64,000 bases of DNA from Pseudomonadota bacterium (GCA_021324855.1 JAJPIG010000018.1:186001-250000); one strand, 5' to 3'; shown: positions 15,355-23,233, counted from the stretch's first letter. Translations and numbers: made by a program. The notes: generated by a model from the sequence alone, not told the origin.

Positions 15355-15621
15355 GCGCGTGAACTGCGTAGAATTAGCTAGTCGAAAAAACGTTGAAAGT
15401 GACTGCTCAATGCGATTGAGTAGTCAATCGAGAAATCACCGAATGTTTGGGCGATAGAGTTTCAAGTCTAAAAATAACAAAACTGGCCAACGCCTGACTC
15501 TGGTGTAGTATAGTCATTTCGCAGCTTCAAATCATACTATGAACCTCAGTTAGTATTGTCCACCTCGCGGTGTGCCGCGAAAATTAGTCAACGGCAAAAG
15601 TTGCGCGCGCAGAGATCGAAT

Positions 15622-15948
15622 TTAAAGGGCGCGGCGGCGGTCGGCGAGCACCTGGTAAACCCGCCGCGCGGTGCAATGCAATTCGCGGGCGATGGCCTCG
15701 ATTGTGAAGCCTTCCGCGCGCATCCGCAGAATTCGCGCCCGGCGGGAGGTTGGATTCGGAATGTCCATCCGGTCGCCGCCGTAGATTCGCGAAAGCTTCT
15801 GCGCCGCGGAAAGTCCGATCGAGCGCGCGATCGGATCCTCGGGCTCGGGCGTGTGCGGAACATACAAGCGCGTGCCGGCGAAGTCAGCGACCAGTTTTTG
15901 GGTGGCGTCATCGCCGATCGCTTGCGCGATCTCTCGTATCATTGACAT
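15622..15948 (-). CDS. Mor/C-like transcription activator
   Basis: The 108-residue product matches the Mu Mor/C family: an N-terminal helical dimerisation region (IREIAQAIGDDATQKLVADFAGTRLYVP), then RSIGLSAAQKLSRIYGGDRMDIP, with the characteristic YGG turn and Val/Ile-Pro beta strand. A C-terminal helix-turn-helix follows (ILRMRAEGFTIEAIARELHCTARRVYQVL). Such proteins bind imperfect dyads near -45 and replace the -35 contact of RNA polymerase. It lies directly upstream of the lysis operon as C does in Mu. Only one Mor/C gene is present, so it may do both jobs. Confidence 0.85.
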   Translation of the reverse strand: MSMIREIAQAIGDDATQKLVADFAGTRLYVPHTPEPEDPIARSIGLSAAQKLSRIYGGDRMDIPNPTSRRARILRMRAEGFTIEAIARELHCTARRVYQVLADRRRAL

Positions 15949-16591
15949 AACCTCTTACCGTTCACTCGCTGCGCGCCGCGGCCACCAGCGCCGGGCTGCA
16001 CCGGCGAGATCAAGAGAGAGGGCGGCCGTGCCCTTTCTCGGAGTTGCGAAATGCTGAAGCGGAGCATCAGAGAGGGGGTGAAACCGCCGCCGGACGGACT
16101 CGTAGGTCCTGACGTGCTGCGACTGGAGTTTGTTTGGCGTGTCACAGGATGATTTACCGAGCCCCCTCCCTGGATCGGTTTCCCGTGCGAGCGCGAGTCC
16201 TACGACGGGTTAATGATGATCGAGTCTGCTTACCTCACTTTTTGCCGGTCGGACTCATTTCGACATCGACAAGCTTGCTGTCGTCCGTCGCCTACTGCGG
16301 CCGATAATGTGTTTTTCGACCAGCGCGGATGCAATCGCAGCGAAGATTTGATATTCGACGGCGACTCATTCTTCGTGACCCTTGAAACCTCGTGCCAACG
16401 TGCCGCTGGACGGGGTTACCTGCCACCCGGCGGCGCTGGTAGCCGGACAATAGCCCCGGCAGATCGAATGAAAAGCAAAAGCGGCTCGAAGTCGCAGCAC
16501 CCGAGGAAGCTGGATCGTGATACGCGAAACTGAACGAAAAAGACGACCGGTGGCAAACTTAGACAGCATAAGCCTATCCTCTATTCCACAT
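15949..16591. other. Interval without a supported gene; place of missing Mu early region
   Basis: These 640 bp lie between the Mor/C-like gene and the divergent repressor, where a Mu-like phage would carry ner, transposase A and B, and other early genes. Open frames here are short and have no recognisable sequence or ribosome sites. Nothing matches a DDE transposase or an AAA transposition helper. The stretch may be a remnant left by deletion of the early region, or a different phage type's control region. Confidence 0.5.
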
Positions 16592-16612
16592 TTGTAGACA
16601 AGTTGTCAACAA
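16592..16612. promoter_or_regulatory. Dyad operator at the repressor gene start
   Basis: An 11-bp palindrome GACAAGTTGTC (16597-16607) is flanked on each side, after one unpaired base, by TTGT and ACAA, giving an interrupted 21-bp dyad. It overlaps the TTG start candidate of the repressor and lies just before its GTG candidate. This position suits autoregulation by the repressor. Confidence 0.55.
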
Positions 16613-17265
16613 CTGTGGGAGAGGAGCGCGCGCGCCTGGCATTGATCGCCCGCCGGTTCGGCGGCGTAGGCGAGTTGGCGCGCGCGGTGGGCCTCTCGGA
16701 CAACGCCATCTACAAATGGCTGGCGGGACGCGGCCAGCCGAGCCTCGCGAGTGCCATAGCGATCGCGCGCGCGGCCGGCGTCTCGCTCGAATGGCTGGCT
16801 GGCGGTCGCGCGCGAACTGCCGAAGGATTGCGCGGCCAGCCTCCGTCCGATGCCGATCACATAAAGTTGCCGCGCGGCGAAGTGCGTCTCGGTTCCAAAC
16901 GCGGAGGACGCCTGCGCACGCCGCAAATCGTCGATGTGATTTCGTTCGCGCCGCGGTGGCTGCAAAGTCGGCTGACCGTCGATCCCGAGCGGCTGATACT
17001 GATGGAGGTGAGCGGCGACGCGATGGAGCCGACTCTCCGTCACGGTGACCTCGCGCTCGCGGACTTGCGTGAAAACCACGCCAGCGTAGACGGCCTTTAC
17101 GTGTTACGCCAGAATGGCGCCCTCGCGGTCAAACGCCTGCAACGCAGCGGCGTGGGCGCCAGGCTCATCGTTCGGAGCGACAACTCCGCCTACCCGCCGA
17201 TCGAGATCCCGGCCGCACAAATCAAGATCGTTGGACGGGTAATCTGGATGGGCAAGGCTCTCTAG
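16603..17265 (+). CDS. S24-type phage repressor with Ser-to-Ala change at the protease site
   Basis: The product (220 residues from TTG 16603, 216 from GTG 16615) has an N-terminal helix-turn-helix (VGELARAVGLSDNAIYKWLAGRGQPS) and a C-terminal LexA/S24 fold. The usual GDSMEPTL motif reads GDAMEPTL, so nucleophile Ser is Ala140, whereas the general-base Lys177 in LAVKRL is kept. Self-cleavage should therefore be lost while dimerisation could remain. No ribosome site lies before either start, and the operator overlaps the start, suggesting a leaderless message as for many phage repressors. It diverges from the phage genes and marks the right side of the prophage. Confidence 0.8.
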   Translation: MSTTVGEERARLALIARRFGGVGELARAVGLSDNAIYKWLAGRGQPSLASAIAIARAAGVSLEWLAGGRARTAEGLRGQPPSDADHIKLPRGEVRLGSKRGGRLRTPQIVDVISFAPRWLQSRLTVDPERLILMEVSGDAMEPTLRHGDLALADLRENHASVDGLYVLRQNGALAVKRLQRSGVGARLIVRSDNSAYPPIEIPAAQIKIVGRVIWMGKAL

Positions 17266-17392
17266 CCTCCGCAGTAGACCAGCGTTCACCCTCGTGCAAT
17301 TGTGGAGTCCAACGATGCGCTGCAAATCACAATCGTTGCCGATGGGACTCTGAAGCGTGGCGAACAGATTCTCAAGGTGGAAGCTTGTGGAG

Positions 17393-17905
17393 ATGATGAC
17401 AATTAGTCATCGCAGAGCCTCGATGCTGCCGTTTGCGCCCATCGCGATGCTTTTGTGCGCGGCCGCATTCGCGGGCTGCGCGGCTTCCTCACCGCCGCCC
17501 AGCGCTGCGGCTCCGGCGCCGCGCCCGATGCTTGACTTCAGCGGAGTGTGGGAAGGGCAGTCGGTTGCGAGCTGCACGCAGTTCAATCCTTTCGCGATCA
17601 ACACGCGCTGCAACGCGATCAACAAGATCGCGATCACGATGGTCCAGGAGAACACCAAGATCACCGGCTTCTACAAGTGCGCTATCGGCAACATGATTTG
17701 CCGCAACGAGAACGACAGCGGCACCATCTCGAACGGCTCAATCCGAAACGGACGCGTGGCGCTGCGCATCGGGATGATCGATGGTTCGAGCTGCATCTTC
17801 AACGGCGTGCCGACCGGCGCCAACCAGCTCACGGGCAACTACACCTGCTACCAGGGAGGCGGCCTTGTCGAGCAGGGAAGCTTCCGGATCGCGCGCGGGT
17901 ACTGA
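17393..17905 (+). CDS. Small lipoprotein, function unknown
   Basis: Several starts are possible (GTG 17357, ATG 17393, 17396, 17423); the one at 17393 gives 170 residues with a signal peptide and lipobox FAGC (Cys29). After an Ala/Pro/Ser linker comes a compact domain beginning DFSGVWEGQS and containing six Cys, with ITMVQENTKITGFYKC and LTGNYTCYQGG, a layout like small beta-barrel lipoproteins. It lies between the prophage repressor and the lasso locus, 108 bp before lasso B1; there is no evidence that it takes part in either. Confidence 0.6.
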   Translation: MMTISHRRASMLPFAPIAMLLCAAAFAGCAASSPPPSAAAPAPRPMLDFSGVWEGQSVASCTQFNPFAINTRCNAINKIAITMVQENTKITGFYKCAIGNMICRNENDSGTISNGSIRNGRVALRIGMIDGSSCIFNGVPTGANQLTGNYTCYQGGGLVEQGSFRIARGY

Positions 17906-18012
17906 GGCGGCGCTTGCCTCTGCAAGCCGGCGTCCTGTAGGCTTCAGCCGAAGTTTGAGCCGTTCGCCACGCATGGCATTTCGATTCGCCGTCGATACGC
18001 GAGGAACGCCGC

Positions 18013-18315
18013 ATGAGTGCGCCGATTGAAAAGATCGCGCTCGCGCCGTCCTCGATCGTCTGCGCCTCGGCCGACCAGGTTTCATGCGACCTTGATGGCG
18101 AGGCCGCGATTCTCGACCTCAAGCAAGGAGTCTATTACGGACTCAATACGGTCGGCGCGGCGGTGTGGGCGCTGATCGCCGAGCCGCGCCGCGTCGATGA
18201 AATCGAACGCGCGGTGCTCGCCGAGTTCGATGTCACCCCCGAACAGTGCCATCGCGATCTGTACGAGCTGCTGAACGAACTTGCCGCCCGCGGCCTGCTC
18301 CGGATCGAGCCATGA
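18013..18315 (+). CDS. Lasso peptide B1 protein (PqqD-like leader-binding protein)
   Basis: The 100-residue product has the PqqD/RRE fold signature: a beta hairpin VSCDLDGEAAILDLKQGVYYGLNTVG, then AAVWALIAEPRRVDEIERAVLAEFDV and a C-terminal helix LYELLNELAARGLL. This is the lasso B1 form, which binds the precursor leader and delivers it to the B2 protease. It overlaps the B2 gene by 4 bp (ATGA), so the two are translationally coupled. It is not the PqqD of PQQ synthesis, which is separately encoded at 45073 in this window. Confidence 0.9.
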   Translation: MSAPIEKIALAPSSIVCASADQVSCDLDGEAAILDLKQGVYYGLNTVGAAVWALIAEPRRVDEIERAVLAEFDVTPEQCHRDLYELLNELAARGLLRIEP

Positions 18316-18764
18316 ACCTGATAGCCAGGATGGCGCGTCTGCCGGCGAGCGACCGCCGGCTCATCGTACGCGCCGCGTTCAGCCTGATCATCGCGCGAGC
18401 GGCGCTGATGCTCTTTGGATTGCCGCGGCTGCGGAGAGCGCTCGATCGTCGGGCGCGCCTGGAGGCAATCTCCGCGACCCGGCCTGAGCTCTCGAAAATC
18501 GCCTGGGCCATAGCAGCGGCGAATCGACCGTTCCGATACGAGTGTCTGCCGATTGCGCTCGCGGCCAGGTCGATGCTGCTGCATTACGGCTATCCGGCCG
18601 AATTGAAGCTCGGCGCGGGGCGCGACGCGGCGGGCGCTTTCATCGCGCATGCGTGGGTCGAGAGCGAAGGACGAATCGTGGTCGGCGGCTTCGAGCCGGG
18701 CGCCTATGTCGAACTGGCCCGCGATGGCGATTCCGCCGCGACCGCGCTGGCTGGTCGCTTTTAA
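18312..18764 (+). CDS. Lasso peptide B2 leader peptidase (transglutaminase-like)
   Basis: The ATG at 18312 overlaps the B1 stop and gives 150 residues. The B2 family blocks are clear: FRYECLPIALAARSMLLHYGYPAELKLG with catalytic Cys78, and FIAHAWVES with His113. B2 cleaves the leader from the precursor so the new N-terminus can be cyclised. Separate B1 and B2 genes are usual outside Proteobacteria, where most described loci encode a fused B. The N-terminal 45 residues are basic and amphipathic. Confidence 0.92.
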   Translation: MNLIARMARLPASDRRLIVRAAFSLIIARAALMLFGLPRLRRALDRRARLEAISATRPELSKIAWAIAAANRPFRYECLPIALAARSMLLHYGYPAELKLGAGRDAAGAFIAHAWVESEGRIVVGGFEPGAYVELARDGDSAATALAGRF

Positions 18765-18813
18765 GAAGATATATGGGGGATGATCGCGCTCTCGCGCCGC
18801 TGAAAACATAGCG

Positions 18814-19968
18814 ATGCCGTTTCTCGAAACCTGTCAGACCCTCGAAGAACACAAGGACTACCTTTCCGATCCCGTGCGTCTGGAGGCCTACAGCCGCGCG
18901 ATCGCGGAAGTGGTGAAACCGGGCGACGTGGTGCTCGATCTCGGCGCCGGCACCGCGATCTTCGCGATGCTGGCGTGCCGGGCCGGCGCGGCGCGCGTTT
19001 ATGCGGTGGACGATGGCGGGATTATCGAGATCGGCCGGGCCGCGGCCGCCGCCAACGGCTTTGCCGATCGGATCCATTTTATATGCGGCCATTCGACGCG
19101 CATCGATCTGCCCGAGCGCTGCGATGTGGCCGTAACCGAGCAGATGGGCGGTTTCGGCTACGAAGCCGGGGTGGTCGAGTTCTTCAACGATGCGCGCCGG
19201 CGGCTGCTCAAGCCCGGCGCGATCACGATCCCGCGGCGCATCGAAACCTTTCTCGCTCCTGTCGAAAGTCCCGAGGCCTGGGCGCCGATCGAATTCTGGG
19301 AGCAGCCGCGCGCCGGGTTCGATTTCAGCGCCGCGCGATCGTTCGTCGCGAACGACGAGGACTTCGGCTATTACGAGGCGCGCCATCTGATCGGCGAACC
19401 GCGCCGCGCCGTGATTTTCGATCTCGACCAAATCTGTCCCGCGGAAATCCCGGTCGAGGTCGAACTTGAGGTCGCGCGCGCCGGCACGTTGCACGGCCTC
19501 GGGGGATGGTTCGCGGCTCATCTTTCAGAAAACGTGGTGCTCAGTAATTCTCCGCTCGCGGCGCAGGCGATGGATCGCGCGACCGCGTTCTTTCCGCTCG
19601 AGCGCCCGGTCGCGGTCGCGGCCGGCGATCGCATTGCGGTCACGATGCGCCTGGCGCCTGAAGAAGAGATCGTGGAATGGCGAGTGCGTGTGATCGGCGC
19701 GGACGGCAGGCTCGCGGCCGACTTCGATCAGAGCAGTCTGCGCGGCGATCTGATCGCCCGCGAGGCCCGTGCGCGGCTCGCGCCGGATTACGCGCCGCGG
19801 CTCAGCCGGCACGCCCAGGCGCGCCGGCTCGCGCTCAACCTGTGCGATGGCGTCGCCACCGTGGAGCGCATCGAGCGCGAGGTGATGCGGCAGTTTCCGG
19901 GGCTGTTTGCCTCGCCCGCCGCCGCTCATCGCTTCGTCATGGAAACCATCCAGGAGCACGCCGAGTAG
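18814..19968 (+). CDS. PRMT-like methyltransferase with C-terminal leader-binding-like domain
   Basis: The 384-residue protein starts with a protein-arginine-methyltransferase layout: LSDPVRLEAYSRAI, SAM motif I VVLDLGAGTAIFAM (39-52), acidic motif VYAVDD, and a double-Glu loop VTEQMGGFGYEAG with Glu109 and Glu117, as PRMTs have. The beta-barrel half shows GLGGWFAAHLSENVVLSNSP, like the PRMT barrel. The last 60 residues (about 325-384, with ALNLCDGVATVERIEREVMRQFPG) resemble a PqqD/RRE winged helix. The fusion suggests that a leader peptide is recognised. The neighbouring precursor core has one Arg. Arginine methylation is inferred; ribosomal or other targets are possible. Confidence 0.75.
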   Translation: MPFLETCQTLEEHKDYLSDPVRLEAYSRAIAEVVKPGDVVLDLGAGTAIFAMLACRAGAARVYAVDDGGIIEIGRAAAAANGFADRIHFICGHSTRIDLPERCDVAVTEQMGGFGYEAGVVEFFNDARRRLLKPGAITIPRRIETFLAPVESPEAWAPIEFWEQPRAGFDFSAARSFVANDEDFGYYEARHLIGEPRRAVIFDLDQICPAEIPVEVELEVARAGTLHGLGGWFAAHLSENVVLSNSPLAAQAMDRATAFFPLERPVAVAAGDRIAVTMRLAPEEEIVEWRVRVIGADGRLAADFDQSSLRGDLIAREARARLAPDYAPRLSRHAQARRLALNLCDGVATVERIEREVMRQFPGLFASPAAAHRFVMETIQEHAE

Positions 19969-20004
19969 CGCGCCGGACATTTCGATGCTCCCCAGGGCCG
20001 GGCG

Positions 20005-21903
20005 ATGAGCGGCATCGCCGCCATCTTCAACCGCGACGGCGCGCCGGTTGAGCACGCCGGGATCGATCGGATGCTGACCGCGATGGCCTATCGCGGCCCC
20101 GACGGCTTCGGCGCGTGGCGCGAAGGCAACGTCGCGCTCGGTTTTGCCGCGCTCCACGACACGCCGGAATCGATCGACGAGCATCAGCCGCTCTCCGACG
20201 AAACCGGCGAGTTCCATCTGGTTTTCGACGGACGCATCGACAATCGCGCGGAGCTCGAAGCGTTACTGCGCGGGCAGGATTGCGCCCCCCGGGAGGCCGG
20301 CGATGCGGCGCTGATGCTCGCGGCCTATCGATGCTGGGGCGAAGAAGCGCCGCTGCGAATCCTGGGCGATTTCGCATTCGCGCTCTGGGACGCTCGCCGC
20401 AGACGGATCTTTTGCGCGCGCGATTGCATCGGACTCAAGCCGTTCTTCTACTATTGCGACGATCGCCGGTTCATCTGCGCCTCGGATATAGGCGCGCTGC
20501 TCGGCGATCCGCGCGCGCCGCATGAGCCGAACGAAGCGGTGGTTGCGGATTACCTGCTCGACCGGCATCGCAACCGCGTCGAGACGCTCTACAGGAAAAT
20601 CATGCGGCTCGAGCCGGCGCACTTTATGGTCATCGATGCGGCCGGCGTCACGCTGCGCCGATATTACGACCTTCCGTACAGCGCCGAGCTGCGTTACCGG
20701 AGCGATGACGAGTACGCGGAGCATTTCAAGGCGATCTTCAGGGAGGCGGTGCGGGCCCGGCTGCGCTCGACCGGAGCGGTGGGAGCCTATCTGAGCGGCG
20801 GGCTCGATTCGTCGTCGATCGTCTCGATGGCGCAGGCGATCTATCGCGAGGGCGGCGCGCCGCCGACTCGTTTCGAGACCTATTCGCTGATCCTGCCGCC
20901 GCCGGCCGACGAGCGCGAGTTCATCGACGCGGTGGTCGAGAGGTGGAATCTCAGCTCGAACCGGCCCAAACCATATGTTCCTGATTTGGCGTTCCTGACG
21001 GACCAGGTGCGGCGCTTCCGAGCGCCTCCCGACTATCCGAATGCGCTCCTCTTCTTTTCACTCAAGGATCTGGCTCGAGCACAGGGGGTTCGGGTGATGC
21101 TGGATGGCCAGGGCGGCGACGAATGGCTGGAGGGGGCGCGCGCTCATCTCGCCGATCTACTCTGTCGGCTCCGGCTGATTGCCGTTGCTAAACGCCTGCA
21201 GGTTCAGATCGCGCAGGCGCGCATTTACGGTTTCCCCTTTAGCCCATGGCGCGAGCTGATGGGCAACGGCATCCGGCCGCTGTTGCCGCCGCCGCTGGTT
21301 GCGATGCTCCAGCGCGTCAGCGGCAGGAAAGATCTACAGCCGCCGTGGATTGAGGAGAGTCTGTTGCGGCGCGCAGGTGGGCTCGAGCCGAGGAAGCGGT
21401 GGGATGTCGCAGAAAGCTTTGCCCGGAATGAGCTGCGCGAGACCTTCCTGGATGCTCACCTGACTACTATGCATGAATTCGAAGAGCGCTCCATGGCGTG
21501 GTTCGGCTTCGCACGCAGGATGCCGTTCGTTGATCGACGGATAGTCGAGTTCTGTTACGCGCTCCCGGAGGATCAGCGGCGCAGGTCGCGCACGAAGCTC
21601 GTATTGCGCAATGCGATGCGCGGGCTGCTGCCGGAACCCGTGCGGCAGCGCACCAGCAAGGCTGAGTTCTCAGCCGCCTTCTTCGAAGCGTTGCGCGCGC
21701 CCGGCCTGATCGAACTGTTCGAGAAAAGCCGGTTGGCGGAAAACGGCTGGGTTGGCTCGAAACAACTAATCGAGCACTATGCCGAGACTTTGCGATCCTA
21801 CGCGACCGATGGCATCGGGTACGGCGCTTCAGGCAACGCTCGATATCTGTGGCATCTATGGAACGCGGTTGGCCTTGAGTTATGGTTGAGAGCTGAGTTC
21901 TAA
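20005..21903 (+). CDS. Lasso peptide cyclase C (asparagine synthetase-like)
   Basis: The 632-residue product has an N-terminal class II amidotransferase domain (residues 1-190, with AMAYRGPDGFG and GDFAFALWD) and a C-terminal synthetase domain with the pyrophosphate loop LSGGLDSSSIVSMA. In lasso loci this enzyme adenylates the Asp/Glu side chain and closes the macrolactam. The N-terminal Cys2 nucleophile of glutamine-using synthetases is replaced: the protein begins MSGIAAIF. Loss of glutaminase activity fits a cyclase that needs no ammonia. The residue is seen; the functional consequence is family-based inference. Confidence 0.9.
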   Translation: MSGIAAIFNRDGAPVEHAGIDRMLTAMAYRGPDGFGAWREGNVALGFAALHDTPESIDEHQPLSDETGEFHLVFDGRIDNRAELEALLRGQDCAPREAGDAALMLAAYRCWGEEAPLRILGDFAFALWDARRRRIFCARDCIGLKPFFYYCDDRRFICASDIGALLGDPRAPHEPNEAVVADYLLDRHRNRVETLYRKIMRLEPAHFMVIDAAGVTLRRYYDLPYSAELRYRSDDEYAEHFKAIFREAVRARLRSTGAVGAYLSGGLDSSSIVSMAQAIYREGGAPPTRFETYSLILPPPADEREFIDAVVERWNLSSNRPKPYVPDLAFLTDQVRRFRAPPDYPNALLFFSLKDLARAQGVRVMLDGQGGDEWLEGARAHLADLLCRLRLIAVAKRLQVQIAQARIYGFPFSPWRELMGNGIRPLLPPPLVAMLQRVSGRKDLQPPWIEESLLRRAGGLEPRKRWDVAESFARNELRETFLDAHLTTMHEFEERSMAWFGFARRMPFVDRRIVEFCYALPEDQRRRSRTKLVLRNAMRGLLPEPVRQRTSKAEFSAAFFEALRAPGLIELFEKSRLAENGWVGSKQLIEHYAETLRSYATDGIGYGASGNARYLWHLWNAVGLELWLRAEF

Positions 21904-22128
21904 AGCGCGCCATTTTATGATTTTTTTGATTCAAGGCATTTTCTTTAGCTCTTGACTGGGCAGATTTTGTCAATTAGGCTGATCTTGTCTTGTCGGAGCT
22001 TGAATGCGCGAGATTTGGTTTGTGATGAGGCGAAGTTTGATACTTGTGATTACGCTTGCTTCTAATGTGCCACTGTGCGAAGCTCCGCTCATTGGCGCTA
22101 AAATCCAACCCTTTGGAGGGGGTTTAAG

Positions 22129-22890
22129 ATGCGACTCAAGAATAAACTGTTAGGACTGATGGTTGGGGGGACAATGATCGGTCTGCTCGCGATGTCCGGC
22201 ATCGGACGCGCGCAGTCGTCGGGACCCGTACCTGATACCTTCTTCTCTCCGCTGCCGCTCGAGGAGGGCAACTCTCTGAAAGGCGAGCCCGGCAATGTCG
22301 AGGTGATACTCGGCAATCCCTGCAACTCCGCGAAGGGGAAGGAGGGTTGCGCCTCGAAGAAAAGCAAGAACTCGGTGAGCACGTTCAACGATCAGATCCG
22401 CATTCGCGGGATCTTCACGAACTTCGATCCGATCATGGAAGGTACGACCTGCGACAGCGAGGAAGAGGCCGACGACAACTTCCTCAACAGCGGCGGCTCG
22501 ACCTTCTTTATAGGCGTAGGCAATGGCGGTGTCGGTGCGCTCTGCGCTCCGACCACCAAGACCGGCATCCTTTTCAGCTTGGTTTGGACTCCCTCAAAAA
22601 AGAGCAACGTGGCGGTTCCACTTAACGGCACTGCGACTTGGATGGATAGCAACAACAACAGCGGCACGGCCAATGTCAAAGGCACGATGACGTTGCTGTA
22701 CACGGGTCTGGGTGATTGCGGCACCTGGGCGATGGATCTCACCTTCTCGAACGTGAGCGCCGCGTCGCTGGGACCTGACAAGTCGACGGTTAACATCCAG
22801 ATGGATTACGGCAGCGAGCCACCCGATGGCGCCACCAGCTTTGGCTGCCTCGTCACGCCTTTGGATGTCGAGAAGAATTCGTTTGATTAA
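22129..22890 (+). CDS. Secreted protein of unknown function within the lasso locus
   Basis: After a strong GGAGGGGG site, the ATG at 22129 gives 253 residues with a signal peptide (cleavage near GRAQSS). The mature part is beta-rich with six Cys, probably paired (NPCNSAKGKEGCAS, TTCDSEE, GALCAP, GDCGTW, FGCLV), as expected for a periplasmic or extracellular protein. No family was recognised. It sits between the cyclase and precursor genes, but a 225-bp AT-richer gap before it suggests separate transcription. It could be an immunity, receptor or carrier function, or be unrelated. Confidence 0.65.
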   Translation: MRLKNKLLGLMVGGTMIGLLAMSGIGRAQSSGPVPDTFFSPLPLEEGNSLKGEPGNVEVILGNPCNSAKGKEGCASKKSKNSVSTFNDQIRIRGIFTNFDPIMEGTTCDSEEEADDNFLNSGGSTFFIGVGNGGVGALCAPTTKTGILFSLVWTPSKKSNVAVPLNGTATWMDSNNNSGTANVKGTMTLLYTGLGDCGTWAMDLTFSNVSAASLGPDKSTVNIQMDYGSEPPDGATSFGCLVTPLDVEKNSFD

Positions 22891-22910
22891 TCGACCCGAC
22901 AAGGTATAAT
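22883..22910 (+). promoter_or_regulatory. Promoter of the lasso precursor gene
   Basis: A consensus -10 TATAAT (22905-22910) lies 16 bp after TTGATT (22883-22888). Transcription would start near 22917, giving a leader of about 30 nt before the ATG at 22947. This excludes the upstream TTG at 22920 as a start. It is among the best sigma-70-type matches in the window and points to high, independent expression of the precursor. Confidence 0.7.
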
Positions 22911-22946
22911 TCCGCCGCCTTGATAAAGTTGGCGATGGAGGGCGAA

Positions 22947-23102
22947 ATGAAGGGAAGCATGGAGCAAAACGAAAAAGGCAAAACGGCGGAAAAGAAGCCG
23001 TATGCGAAGCCCGAACTGATCCGCTATGGCTCTGTTGCAGAGCTCACGAAGGGCGGCGGAAACTCGACCAACGATACACTCTCAAAGCGTAAAGGTGGTT
23101 GA
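22947..23102 (+). CDS. Lasso precursor peptide
   Basis: The ATG at 22947, with GGAGGG 4 nt upstream, gives 51 residues. The leader carries the lasso pattern KPYAKPELIRYGSVAELT (Tyr-x2-Pro-x-Leu, Gly, Leu-Thr). With Thr at the usual -2 position, the core is GGGNSTNDTLSKRKGG: Gly1 as N-terminus and Asp8 as ring-closing side chain, giving an eight-residue ring and an eight-residue basic tail. The tail holds Arg13 and has no bulky aromatic residue to act as a plug, which is unusual. Cleavage site and ring are predicted from family rules. Alternative starts 22920 and 22935 add only a few leader residues. Confidence 0.85.
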   Translation: MKGSMEQNEKGKTAEKKPYAKPELIRYGSVAELTKGGGNSTNDTLSKRKGG

Positions 23103-23136
23103 CCCTCAGTTCTGAGACATTGGGACCGTATTTACG

Positions 23137-23177
23137 ATACCCGGGCATTGCGATGACGCGGTGCCCGGGTATTTTTT
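23137..23177 (+). terminator. Rho-independent terminator after the lasso precursor
   Basis: An 11-bp perfect stem ATACCCGGGCA / TGCCCGGGTAT (23137-23147 and 23162-23172) with a 14-nt loop is followed by a T run (23172-23177). It lies 35 bp after the precursor stop and before the kinase gene, so the precursor can be made as a short separate transcript with limited read-through into the downstream genes. Confidence 0.9.
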
Positions 23178-23233
23178 GCCTTGGAGCAGGCTGAGGCCTC
23201 CAATCATCGCGCCGGCCGTCCACTCACCTCATC

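Noticed and set aside
16213-16533. 106-residue open frame between Mor/C and repressor
   Set aside because: No ribosome site, low-complexity composition and no recognisable sequence; not annotated as a gene.
18013-18315. PqqD assignment for the small leader-binding protein
   Set aside because: A complete pqqABCDE set with its own pqqD exists at 43199-46462, and this gene overlaps a lasso B2 gene.
22129-22890. Secreted protein as a second RiPP precursor
   Set aside because: It is 253 residues with a Sec signal and no lasso leader motif.
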